From Hysterangium stoloniferum (lineage: Eukaryota > Basidiomycota > Agaricomycetes > Hysterangiales > Hysterangiaceae), in NCBI GenBank assembly GCA_015178975.1, contig WHVD01000001.1, forward strand, positions 1,984,001-2,048,000: DNA of 64,000 bases. Reading direction: 5' to 3'. Positions 33,583 through 44,344 of the stretch are shown in pieces; position 1 is the stretch's first letter; each line of letters starts with the position of its first letter. Made by a program: the position numbers and the translations under genes. The notes under the pieces were generated by a model that searched no databases, was not told where the DNA came from, and saw nothing but the letters and a program-made list of their open reading frames with translations.

Positions 33583-34108
33583 TCCAATCTTATGTTTCGC
33601 ATATGTCTATCTATATTTGTAGTCCTTGCACTATTTCCTTTTATCGTAATCCCGCTCTCGGTTATCATTGGCCTCTGAACTAATCATAAACTTCCCGTTC
33701 CTAGTCAAGCTTATTGTTAATACCGTGTTCCGCCCTTCTCCCCATTAGTATTTTCCAGACGCCTGTTACTTGTATATGAACCCGCTGTAGTTGTAGTCAT
33801 TAGGCAATCAGAATATCAACTCAGAATATCCTCATACGCCTGTATCAGTCTCATACTAAGAATCCCCCCATCCGCCTTCGCGTGCGCTCGCCCACTCCCG
33901 GCCCCGACCCCTTGGCCCGACGCTCGACTTGTCCTTCGATTCCGATCGGTATCATGCCGAAAGGTACTCATTAGGATTAGTCTTCGCCCGCCCGAAATTT
34001 AAGGACATCCTACGGATATTTGCGAGGGCGCAGCACATAAGCTGAAGCCAAGTCTTTCTGATCGGTCCCTGTCGGCCACCGACATTAGTCAGTTTTCAGT
34101 TCTTAACA
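33575..34108 (+). repeat. Truncated L2 solo LTR inside Copia-1
   Basis: Matches the 3' three quarters of the full L2 copies (from TGATCCGT to CAGTTCTTAACA). The right flank TTGTG is the reverse complement of CACAA, which flanks another L2 copy at 39065. This links the two as recombination partners. Confidence 0.8.
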
Positions 34109-34113
34109 TTGTG

Positions 34114-36936
34114 CCGTTCTCTACAATTTTGTATATGAATTTGTATCATATGTCAATGTGCTTTGTTCATCCTTGAAATCTATTATTCTTCGATATGATA
34201 ATAGCGGCTTGATTGTCGCAATGGAGTGTGATTGATTTAGTGAATGGATGAAAGACTTCATTCATGAATTTGCGAATCCAGCATGCCTCTTTGATGGCAT
34301 ATGTGGCTGCAATGAATTCGGCCTCGGTACTAGATAAAGTTATGAGTTTTTGTTTGTTTGAACTCCAAGAGAATGCTCCACCATTGAATAGAAAAAAATA
34401 GCCTGACATTGAATGTCGATCCGGTTGTTGTCCCCAATCTGCATCTGTATATCCCATTATTCCACTCTCATTTCTTCCCAATGTTAAGTTGAAGTCTTGT
34501 GTTCCCTTCAAATATTTCAGTACTCTTTTCATTGCTTCCCAATGTATTTGTCCTGGATTCTCCATAGATTGAGATAAAATAGATACTGCAAAGGCAATAT
34601 CTGGTCTGGTGCCCATTGCGGCCCACATTAGTGAACCAATGGCTTTGCGATATGAAATGTTCTTCATATTTTCGCATTCTTTTGGTGTAGGAGGACATTG
34701 TTCTTTTGATAATAATGGTTTGGGATCCATAGACAGTGTGATTGGGGCTGTGTCTTGTAAATTGAAACGTTTGATAATCAAGTCGATATATGCGGTTTGC
34801 CCGAATGAGATTGTATGCGCTTTTATATCATATTTGACCTCTATATTTAGTAACCAATGTAATTCACCCATATCCCTCATTTTGAAATGCAATTTGAATT
34901 GCTCCTTTATTTGAATTATCTCTTTGTTCGTATTTGCAGTGATGGTGAGATCATCCATGGCTACTGCAATAATGATAATACTATGTTCCACTCGTTTGTA
35001 GAATACAGCTGGATCAGATAGTGAACAAGTAAATCCCATTTGATTCATCACCTTGCTGAGTAGCTTATACTATTCTCTACCTGGTTGTTTTAAACCATAT
35101 AGGGCCTTTTTCAATTTAAGGACTTTTGATGCTGGACCTTGAGGAAATCCCGGTGGTTGGTGCATATACACCGTTTCTGTAAGCTTCACATTTAAGTATG
35201 CATTGTTAACATCCATTTGCTCTATAGGCCAGCTGTTCTGAGCTGCTATGCCTGTTATAAGCCTCAGTGAAGCTAGACAAACAATGGGAGAAAACATCTC
35301 TTCATAGTCCATCCCGAATACTTGTGTAAAGCCTTGGGCTATGAGTCGTGCCTTGTATGTGGTAATTTTTCCCTTCACATCATGTTTTATTCTTAACGTC
35401 CATTTAGAACCGACTATATTGACTCCTTTGGGTTTATCAATGAGTTCCCAGGTGTCTAAATCGTGTAAGGCCTTCAACTCCTTTAAAAATGCCGGCTTCC
35501 ACAATGGCCAATTGTCTCCTCTCATAGCCTCTTCCACTGTAGCTGGCACTCCTTCCTGAAGGTTTGCAACCATCCCTATCATTTCCAATCTCTCACTGTC
35601 CATCCTGTCTGTAAAGTTCATCCACTCCAATGGGCTATATGTGTCTGTATACGAGATATTTTTATTGACCATAATTGGTGGCTCACTTGGACTATCTTCC
35701 CATAAAATTGAGTCTTCATCAAAACCGTTTTCGTCTTCTAATATAACGCATGTAGCCTTTCCTAATTCCTCTGGTACTTGCAGTCCCAGAGAGAATTCAA
35801 TCTGACTAGAACCTGCGGTACCTTCCCCTTGTCTGAGACAGCGCATATAATCAGATGGAAATCTGGTTCTTGAACTTCGTCTCAATTGCTCTTGAGGTAA
35901 GGATTCCATGGTTTCTGGTAGCTCTGGAATGCTAACTTGAGGTGATTCAGGAAATGGTACATCTGTGGGCATTTGAGGAAGTTTCTTGTATGTTTTGTGT
36001 TCTAGATCTCTTCCTGATACGAGTATAGGAACCCCAGCTTGCTTGGGGAATGCCACATTTCACTCTACAGTCACGGTTCATTTTTCTGGCCAATATATGC
36101 AGTGTCCTTCACTGTTAAAACTATACCCGACCCAGTGCCCCTCTTTTGCTTTGGGCCCTAGTTTACCTCCCTCTGGCTCCATCCTCACGTATACAGTCTC
36201 TCCCCATTCCGGTAAGTGCCTTAGATTCGGCTTTTTATTGTGAACTAGCTCATATGGTGTTTTTCCATTGAGAGCTGATGTTGCAGTCCTATTCTTCAGA
36301 TATACCGCATGTTGTATGCACTCGCCCCATAGGAACTTGGGCAGATTGGCAGTGATGAGCATCGATCGGGTGTGTTCGACTAATGTTCGATTTAGTCTTT
36401 CTGCAACACCATTCTGTTGGGGAGTATCATGAACAGTTAATTGCTAGAGGGTTCCACATGATGATAGATAGTCCTTAAACTCATTAGATGTGTATTCGCC
36501 TCCATTGTCTGATTGTAACTTCTTAATTGTAGTGTCCCTTTATTGATTTAAGAATGCCTCATATGCTTTGTACTTTTGGAATGCTTCTCCCTTCATTTTC
36601 ATCAGGTAGGTTCTTGTTTCCCTTGTGAAATCATCAGTAAATGATATATACCATCTACAACCTCCGATGGTTTGAACTTCGGATGGCCCCCACACATCAG
36701 TGTGTATCTTCTGGCCTTGAAGTTTGGCTCGTTCTGATTTCCGGACTTTTGGGATTGGTCCTTGAATAATATTTCCTTTGATACAGGCTTCGCAAAACTC
36801 GATCGGCCTTGAGTGGTCTAGTGTTATTCCTTCGATTGCCCCATTTTCGACCATTCACTTCGCAGCAGCTGGTGCTATGTGTCCCATACATGTATGCAGC
36901 TCATTTATTGTCATTGTAGTGCAAGCTTCATCATGT
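34114..36936 (-). pseudogene. Copia-1 integrase, reverse transcriptase and RNase H (inverted)
   Basis: Read from right to left. Pre-integrase: HDEACTTMTINELHTCMGHI (36930-36870) and FCEACIKGN. Integrase: HTDVWGPSEVQ, then SDNGGEYTS and PQQNGVAERLNRTL (the D, D and E positions) around 36720-36390. Linker: 36056-35560. Reverse transcriptase: VGSKWTLRIKHDVKGK, YKARLIAQGFTQ, QMDVNNAYLN, VAMDDLTIT (catalytic DD). RNase H: YTDADWGQQPDRHSMSGY and CDNQAAIIISKN. A TGG-to-TAG stop lies at 35070-35072 in GRExYKLL, and frame breaks occur in integrase at 36540 and 36855. All domains are recognisable, so the element was complete before rearrangement. Confidence 0.85.
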
Positions 36937-36941
36937 AGATT

Positions 36942-37199
36942 TGTCACAACTGTCACAAGTCACAACTTTGTCACAAACAATCAAAGGTAATATTCGACAA
37001 CTCTTCGACACATTGAATTTGACTTGACAAAACTGAACATTATTCGACACCATTGAATCTCTTTCGACATGTCTCATTTCGACATCATGTATGATTTCAT
37101 TATTAGTTCATAACATAGTCATAACGATATGATGAAAAGCATAAAAGGGCTACAAAAGGAGCAAGGGAAGTCAGTCGAAATATCTGTAAATTAGCTAGT
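36942..37199 (-). repeat. L3 solo LTR, second half (inverted)
   Basis: Begins next to AGATT (reverse of AATCT, the L3 target duplication) and matches positions 437 to about 175 of the window-start L3. Its other half is at 38170-38342. Confidence 0.75.
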
Positions 37200-37919
37200 T
37201 GTTACGACCATGTCGCAACCCTATCGGCCCCGAGGTTATCACCACTTGTCAACGTTTCAAGTCATCCTCTCGGAAACCATCGGCACCGAAGCTGACGAAT
37301 GTTTCGCGAAGATCAAACTCCATTTACGCCCACGGCAAAATAACTCGTATTGTCTGGTCAAACTTTGATACGTCCCCTTTATTATGTTGATCCGTTCAAT
37401 CTTATGTTTTGCATATGTCTATCTATATTTGTAGTCCTTGAACCATTTCCTTTTATCGTAATCCCGCTCTCGGTTATCATCGGCCTCCGAACTAATCATA
37501 AACTTCCCGTTCCTAGTCAAGCTTATTGTTAATACCGTGTTCCGCCCTTCTCCCCATTAGTATTTTCCAGGCGCCTGTTACTTGTATATGAACCCACTGT
37601 AATTGTAGTTACTAGGCAATCAGAATATCGACTCAGAATACCCTCATACACCTGTATCAGTCTCATACTAAGAATCCCCCATCCGCCTTCGCGTGCGCTC
37701 GCCCACTCCCGGCCCCGACCCCTTGGCCCGACGCTCGACTTGTCCTTCAATTCCGATCGGTATCACGCTGAAAGGTACTCACTAGGATTAGTCTTCGCCT
37801 GCCCGAAATTTAAGGACATCCTACGGATATTTGCGAGGGCGCAGCACATAAGCTGAAGCCAAGTCCTTCCGATCGGTCCCTGTCGGCCACCGACATTAGT
37901 CAGTTTTCAGTTCTTAACA
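37200..37919 (+). repeat. Full L2 solo LTR, forward
   Basis: 720 bp, TGTTACGACCATG...CAGTTCTTAACA. Left flank CTAGT (37195-37199) comes from L3; right flank CAACA runs into protease codons. The flanks do not match, as expected after recombination. Confidence 0.85.
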
Positions 37920-38169
37920 CAACATGTACATACAAGTGCAAAATGACAGTAAGCCCACTAACATCACATTACAAAATGTGTTGTACTCACCTGAATTAGC
38001 CTTTACTTTAGTGTCCATCACATGTTGTGATAAAAAGGGGTTTTCATGCACATTCAGTGATGGAAAATGCACCCTTCAAAATCCGGAGGGAGGTATATGC
38101 AGGCAAATCGATCAAATCAATGGTCTTTATCAAAGAAGTTACATATATTATCCATGAGACCAATAATCT
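37920..38169 (+). pseudogene. Copia-1 protease remainder
   Basis: NMYIQVQNDSKPTNITLQNV then LYSPELAFTLVSI and INGLYQ: the second half of copia protease and the linker to integrase. About 50-60 residues between VWDSGANSHMS and this block are missing, lost with the 5' part of the truncated L2. AATCT at 38165-38169 is the left L3 target duplication. Confidence 0.75.
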
Positions 38170-38342
38170 TGTCACAAATCGATTATTCTTCAATAAAGTC
38201 GAATAATATTCTACTAATTGAACTCGAAAGCCTCGTTCGACGAAGTATATATTTACCCTGTCGATGAAGTAAGAGGCTATTACCAGTCGCAAGAACTCAT
38301 GGAAGTATTTGTCAAAGAAGTTACGATAAGATAGATTACTAG
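38170..38342 (+). repeat. L3 solo LTR, first half
   Basis: Starts TGTCACAAATCG and matches the start of the window (about 1-172). Ends with ACTAG (38338-38342), the target duplication of an L2 insertion into L3. Confidence 0.75.
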
Positions 38343-39064
38343 TGTTAAGAACTGAAAACTGACTAATGTCGGTGGCCGACAGGGACCGATCGGAAGGACT
38401 TGGCTTCAGCTTATGTGCTGCGCCCTCGCAAATATCCGTAGGATGTCCTTAAATTTCGGGCAGGCGAAGACTAATCCTAGTGAGTACCTTTCAGCGTGAT
38501 ACCGATCGGAATTGAAGGACAAGTCGAGCGTCGGGCCAAGGGGTCGGGGCCGGGAGTGGGCGAGCGCACGCGAAGGCGGATGGGGGGATTCTTAGTATGA
38601 GACTGATACAGGTGTATGAGGGTATTCTGAGTCGATATTCTGATTGCCTAGTAACTACAATTACAGTGGGTTCATATACAAGTAACAGGCGCCTGGAAAA
38701 TACTAATGGGGAGAAGGGCGGAACACGGTATTAACAATAAGCTTGACTAGGAACGGGAAGTTTATGATTAGTTCGGAGGCCGATGATAACCGAGAGCGGG
38801 ATTACGATAAAAGGAAATGGTTCAAGGACTACAAATATAGATAGACATATGCAAAACATAAGATTGAACGGATCAACATAATAAAGGGGACGTATCAAAG
38901 TTTGACCAGACAATACGAGTTATTTTGACGTGGGCGTAAACAGAGTTTGATCTTCGCGAAAACATTCGTCAGCTTCGGGGCCGATGGTTTCCGAGAGGAT
39001 GACTTGAAACATTGACAAGTGGCGATAACCTCGGGACCGATAGGGTTGCGACACGGTCGTAACA
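38343..39064 (-). repeat. Full L2 solo LTR, reverse
   Basis: 722 bp, the inverse of 37200-37919 and nearly identical to it. Left flank ACTAG and right flank CACAA differ, so this copy is a product of recombination between two insertions. The pair forms a large inverted repeat around 37920-38342. Confidence 0.85.
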
Positions 39065-39194
39065 CACAATTACACTTGCATATTGTCCTACTGAAGATAT
39101 GACAGCAGACATATTCACCAAAGCTTTACCTCACCCAAAACTCATCTATTTTACATCAAAACTCGGTCTTATTAACACTCGACTTGAGGGGAAG
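39065..39194 (+). pseudogene. Copia-1 RNase H end and polypurine tract
   Basis: ITLAYCPTEDMTADIFTKAL followed by LINTRLEGKC, the usual C-terminal end of copia RNase H. GACTTGAGGGGAAG at 39181-39194 is the polypurine tract next to the 3' LTR. Confidence 0.8.
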
Positions 39195-39633
39195 TGTTAG
39201 TAATCAAGTCTTCGCATAAAACATAACCAAAATATGGATCCGATGACGAGTATATGCACATATATGCGCATATATTGAAGTGCCATTAAGGGGGGGGGGG
39301 GGGGGGGGGGTAACTCCTAATTACAAATTTCTCCTTTATGATGCAATTGACTAGAAACTTCAAGCATCAAAAATTTCCCCTTTTTACTCCCCTAATAACT
39401 CTCCTAAAATAATTAGAAAGTAAATAAAAAGTTGCGATATTTCGCCATATACCTCAGTGAAGTTTACTCACTCACTCACTGAGGTATATGTGCAATCATC
39501 TATTCTTATTCTATTACTTACAAAACATCTTATAGCTTTGAATTTGGGTACTATAATATATAGTGAAGTTTACTCACTCAACTGAGCTTTGAATTTAGAC
39601 TCTATCCTTCAGAATCTTGTCTTCTACTCAACA
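39195..39633 (+). repeat. Copia-1 3' LTR
   Basis: 439 bp, longer than the 5' LTR by an extra block that repeats the CACTCACTGAG...GCTTTGAATTT stretch, and by a G run of 21 (39290-39310) against nine. Ends CTACTCAACA before TGCCT. Confidence 0.85.
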
Positions 39634-39639
39634 TGCCTT

Positions 39640-41825
39640 GGCTAATACAGAATAAAGATGTATGAGATGGCGTCGTAATAAATCGATTGGAAAAAGTAGT
39701 CTATTATTGAGATTTACTTTTCGGGCTTTATTTATTGGAATTTGTGGTGCTGCCATCCAAGCTGGCGCACTCGCTCGTCGTCACATTTGTCTCACCAATC
39801 ATGTATGATATAGCCATTTTGTATTTGAGTTCTGCTAAATTACACAGTGTATTGTGGACCATGCTTTCTGAGGTTAATGCATGCCAGAACCAGTGTACAC
39901 CTAAACTAGCATCCTACCTATCATGTCAGAAGGTGATTCACTAACTGACACATTGATTGACAAGCAAGTACTATTATTACAAGTTTATTACCCACTTGTA
40001 TATTGTGTATTACAATAAGCCAACTCATGTTATTTTTAATAAAATGCATGAAGTGGGCCCTTCTGGGGTGGCCAGGAATGCTGGAACGCGAGCTCGTTTC
40101 GCTGACGAGGAGCGCGTTAGTATGGCACGGGAGGATGTTGCCGAGGGCAGCGCTGCGATGACGGGTTGGTGATGTGGCCGGGAAGTGACACCCGGCCTGA
40201 GACTGGAGCAGTGTATTAGTGAAAAGTAAGTAACATTTTGTTATCTCTGTTGTATTGGTTTCCTTACCTGGAGCGTCCCGTGGGCTTCTCTCATTAATAC
40301 AAGATCAATGGCATTCATTAAATCAATAACTTAAAAAGGTTTGTGCCGTTTATCGACGGAACAACAAGTTGCTTATAGTTCTAAAATCGTATTAGCACTA
40401 GCGGTACTTATAACTTTGCTCGTGATGGGAACCAAGCCTTCATATGCGAGTTTTGAAATTTCACGAAAACGTGATTTCCACCTTGTTGTTACATAATATC
40501 CGATAGGGTCAGCACTGCCGTTCGGATTCACCGGTTGTTTTTCTATCGATAGAATGGATGACTCTCCATAGCCCTAGAATCTCTAAATTCTCAGTTCTAA
40601 GTGATATTGCCGGTATGCCGATGGTTAAGCGACTACAGGGAAGCTGTCATGTCACCTTTCGAAGGTGGATGATTCGTCCTAAACAAAAAATTATGAATGA
40701 GGGTCAGGCATAATTTTCGTGAGTACCTAATTTCTCAGTGTGTCATATATTACTCCATATATCCTTTTCAGTCATTTGCTTCCGCCCTGCCCCTCTGTAT
40801 CCGGTCTGCAGCTGCGACTCCTGCTTTGTTCATTGCTATACCCTTTTTGTCTGGAAAGTCCTTTAATATTTACTGGTAGGCAAATACATTATTTAAAGTT
40901 TAGTGAAATGCGTCAAACAATTTACACAAATAGATACAAAGGTTACAAACATATAGGTTTCGAACATACCATGCAATGCGTGATGGGATGCTGACTCCTA
41001 CTGAATACCATGGAATGGGCTGAAGTGTCGAAATCTTCTCATGACACAATTGTTACCTACAGGCTACCAGCTCATCAAAGGGAAGTGAAAATCACCATCG
41101 TAACTCCGCCCTGGATGAGTTCTACAGATTCCACCGTGTAATCGGGGAGCAGATCGGGCAGTCGATTTGCCACACACTAGATTCGGTACTGATTCTCAGT
41201 GACATCACGGTAGCGGATGAGGCACTCAATTATTCCTGAGCGCTCTTTACATCTTCCCAGTCGTTCATCTCATTCCATTGGGTGGCCTTATTTCCCCATA
41301 CAAATGCATAGCCGACCAATTTCAGTGATTGCCGCTACCATGAAACTCATCGGACTGCTGAACTGATTGATATAAGATTAAATAATCAAAGGTTCGTACC
41401 AAAAGTGCCTCGAACAATGCTAACCCACAACAAACAAACCAACACAGCTACCCGTCCCGGCAACTTAGCATTTGATCTCGAAGCGGTGTTTCGGCAAAGC
41501 CTTCGTATGAGGGAAATACGGCCACCTCATTCCGAACGTCTGAGCTCATATAGAGTTGAACCGTTCTCAACAGATACTACTCTATATTGTGAGACTGTGA
41601 TGTTTATTGTTTCATGGTAAATCGAGACGCATCACTCCTATCTTCCGTTCTTACTATCATGTATACATATATATTACGAATCATCTGGATGTTTGAGTTC
41701 GTTCTGGGTATTTTTTAACTCGCTATTCCCACTCGGGAGGTTTGAATGTATCCTCTGACTCCTTCGAAGAGTGGGTGGGAACGGAGCAAGACGAAACGGG
41801 TCCGTAACTTAATCTTCGTGCTATG
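39640..41825. repeat. Array segment R1, copy 2
   Basis: Continues the array sequence interrupted by Copia-1 and is colinear with 15640-17580. It differs by an insertion at about 39850-40030 (the dispersed repeat also near 20.8-21.1 kb) and another sequence difference near 40560-40970. The short stretch TNTATRPGNLAFDLEAVFRQ (41440-41500, plus) is open in both copies but its product is unknown. Confidence 0.6.
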
Positions 41826-42430
41826 AGGAGGCAGGTTCAGAGCCCGGATTATCGAAAACTTGGAAAACTACATTGTCTTGTGCGCTACTGTAGCCTACGA
41901 ACGCAGCAATGCTAGGGTCCCTGAACATGAATGTGATTGGACTATTTGGACTATTTAATCTGATGTGGTGTATTCTTACCACACATCCTGATAGGAAATG
42001 AGGTAGCCTGGGAACTATATCAAAAGTGTGATATGTTGCAAACAGTTTCTGAAATTCAAACCAGCAAAACAGAACTCGTACCTCTTTGTGTCTCAAATCC
42101 CAAGTGGGTTTAAGCCAAGCAATGCAAGGCACGAGGAGCTGTTTGGTGCAGGGACAGGCCTGGGTGAGAAAGGATAGGGGATAGTATATGCAGAAGGCTG
42201 GAAGTGTGCATATTGACTGGAGGGTGGATGTCATGTCGCCACTGTTTCCCAGATTCCGGAGTCCTGTCCGTCCTTGCGAGAAGGCAGGCTCAAATCCATG
42301 GGGCGAGTATGACGTACCTGAGGATGACTCGATTCTTCAAGGAAGAGCCTCCATCCTTGTCCATGACACACGTTGAAGAGAGAATGACCACCGCTGACCA
42401 CGTTTTGTAGGCACCCAGCTCACGTGTAAA
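41821..42430 (-). pseudogene. USP form B (U5B) fused to M kinase-like scrap
   Basis: Seen: minus-strand form B with EPAFSQGRTGLRNLGNSGDM (Cys-Tyr replaced by Gly-Asp), then TLPAFCIYYPLSF. At about 42107 the sequence switches in frame to PTWDLRHKEV and on to DPSIAAFVGYSSAQDNVVFQ of an M gene, giving a 137-codon open reading frame (42234-41821). Part of it is intron sequence in M genes. Whether it is transcribed is unknown; it arose by deletion between neighbouring array parts. Confidence 0.55.
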
Positions 42431-42769
42431 ATAATTCGTCGCATGTACAACAAAGATGTCAGGGAAAGTCGCAACACGTGCACGTCTGGAAACACATCCA
42501 CGACCTAGTCGGTATCAGCCTATAGTACTGAGACGACACTATGAAAGACTCACGTCTGCGATGGAACCCCTACCTCGCACCCCGGGCACGAATACTCAAC
42601 CACAGGTTACCCATCCTGTCCCCTACGCACACATGCAGCTTCCCCCGCGCATACAACACCTCTCTAAAGCCAGGATCGCAGACCACGCTCAAATCGTCAT
42701 GCTCTTCCACAAGCTAGCGCGCACACCCTTGCACTACATACAGTGACTCTTGTTCCACCTCAAAGGAGA

Positions 42770-43690
42770 GGATGATAGTGGGCTCCGGCTCCGAGACTTG
42801 TTTTTAACTTGCTGACGCAGGACTTTAAGAATATATATGCGAAGAACTCTTGCACGTCTTGCTGTTTCGTCATCGATATTTCCTCGTGGACTCTTCCGAT
42901 GAGGGATTTGAACATGGTGGGTTTGGATGGGTTGTTAGAATACGGGCAGTGGCATCGGGGATGAACGAGGGGATCACCGTCGATGGCATTGGTTCCACGG
43001 CCTCACCAGCACTTAGACGAGGGTAGGGACACCGGCGGTGTGAGACAGGAAATGGCTGCGAGGGTGGGATAACCAGCCTGAACGGATTCGGTCCGCGATT
43101 TTGCGCATCTGAAAGTCAAAACAGGATATGGGGAGCTCTTCGGTGCAGGAACAGGCGCGGGTGAGAAAGGATCAGGGATGGTATGTGCGGAAGGCTGGAA
43201 ATCTGAGTATCGATGTTGATGCCATGTAGCAGCTGTTTCCGAGATTGGGGAGTCCCGTCAGTCTTGCAAGGGAGACAGGCTCGAAAACATTACACGAGTA
43301 TGACAGACCTGAGGATGATTCGACTCGTCCAGACATGACCTCGTTCCTTGTCCATGACAAGCCCAATATCTCACTGTCGGCAAACACTCATAATTGTCCT
43401 TCTCCGCGTCCTCGACAGTAGCAAGGTTCCTAAGCGGCGGTCCGCTACTGTTCTATCACCAACGCCACCAATTCAATCCTCAAAACTTCCCAACTCATAC
43501 TCAGCTGCTCACAGAAGAAAAAAAAACACCCTACTCACTCGTTTCGGGTTCGGTTCCAGCATGCTCTTCAGATACACGAATACCCAAGCATCCCACAATG
43601 CAGCTGTACATGCATCCGCGTCACATCGCCCCCCACACAGTCTCTATCCAAGCAAGGGAGGCACACGTCGATGCCTTCAAGTAAATCCTA
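42770..43690 (-). pseudogene. UBP14-like relic, form A (copy U5A)
   Basis: Minus strand: ZnF-UBP-like remnant near 43640-43540, then FEPVSLARLTGLPNLGNSCY MAST in the Cys box (about 43275-43220), FRTYHP, Pro-rich linker, and a QQDA region near 42900-42840. R to P in GLPNLG. Frame breaks lie between blocks; no His box. Confidence 0.58.
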
Positions 43691-44021
43691 TTAGTTCGCG
43701 TGGTTGGGGCGTAAGCATAATAAGGGAAATCTCATTTCCATTGGAAGAACGGGGGACATACTTCTTTGTCAAAGCATTGTGGTGTTTCTTCTCTCTGAAA
43801 ATATTCTGAAAGACGAGGACTGGGAATGCGAGAAAGTCTGGGAGGAAGAATGAGCGCAAGACGCAGGACTCCAGCACTTGTTACGCGATGTCACACAGTT
43901 ACGGCGAAGAACTACTTTTTTTGTAATTATTTTTGAAAATTAACATTCACGTATTCTTACATCTTTTGTTCACAATTTAATTATGGGCAGAGCTCCAGAG
44001 CTCCAGTAAATAAAGGGCTTT

Positions 44022-44322
44022 TGTTAGAATATGAGTATATACAATTAGCTATGACCTCATATCTTGTTTTGTGTCTGTATAGATTCAACTGGTTCACATC
44101 ATGTGATAGTTATTATTAGATAGTTCCTGAGCAGATAGTCCTACAGACCAGTGCACAGACCACTTAGTACAGTATATAGTTGGTCCAGTTGAGGGGTAGA
44201 AACCTCAACTGGAAGCCCAGCTATATCACCGGTTTATATTTTACACCGCTCTATCTAAGTTACTTAGTACCTAGATAGAGAGTCTCAGACTGTGGTTCCC
44301 CGGCTTGCACTTTATCCTAATA
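44022..44322. mobile_element. 301-bp LTR-like element (S3) 3' of M6
   Basis: Begins TGTTAGAATATGAG, ends TTATCCTAATA (inverted-repeat ends, one mismatch). It interrupts the CTTTTATATCACAG sequence that is continuous 3' of the other M copies. The target duplication is not clean because the site is a T run. Contains an inverted CCAGTTGAGG...CCTCAACTGG hairpin. No ORF. Confidence 0.75.
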
Positions 44323-44344
44323 TTTATATCACAGAATGATATAG

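Larger units (their letters stand above)
32138..39633 (+). mobile_element. Copia-1: LTR retrotransposon with internally inverted pol
   Basis: Flanked by the target duplication TGCCT (32133-32137, 39634-39638). LTRs are 32138-32462 and 39195-39633. The primer-binding site is GGTTATGGGCCC at 32463, and the polypurine tract GACTTGAGGGGAAG sits just before the 3' LTR. gag and the start of protease are on the plus strand. The integrase, reverse transcriptase and RNase H part is inverted (34114-36936). A protease fragment is again on the plus strand (37920-38164), and the last RNase H codons are plus (39065-39190). Solo LTRs of two other families sit at the switch points. The element inserted into the array segment right of M5 and cannot be autonomous now. 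Confidence 0.85.

Noticed and set aside
37200..39064. A large inverted-repeat DNA transposon (720-bp terminal inverted repeats)
   Set aside because: Each arm is a TG...CA LTR of the same family found alone elsewhere, the 5-bp flanks are mismatched and match other insertion sites, and the DNA between is copia protease and another LTR.
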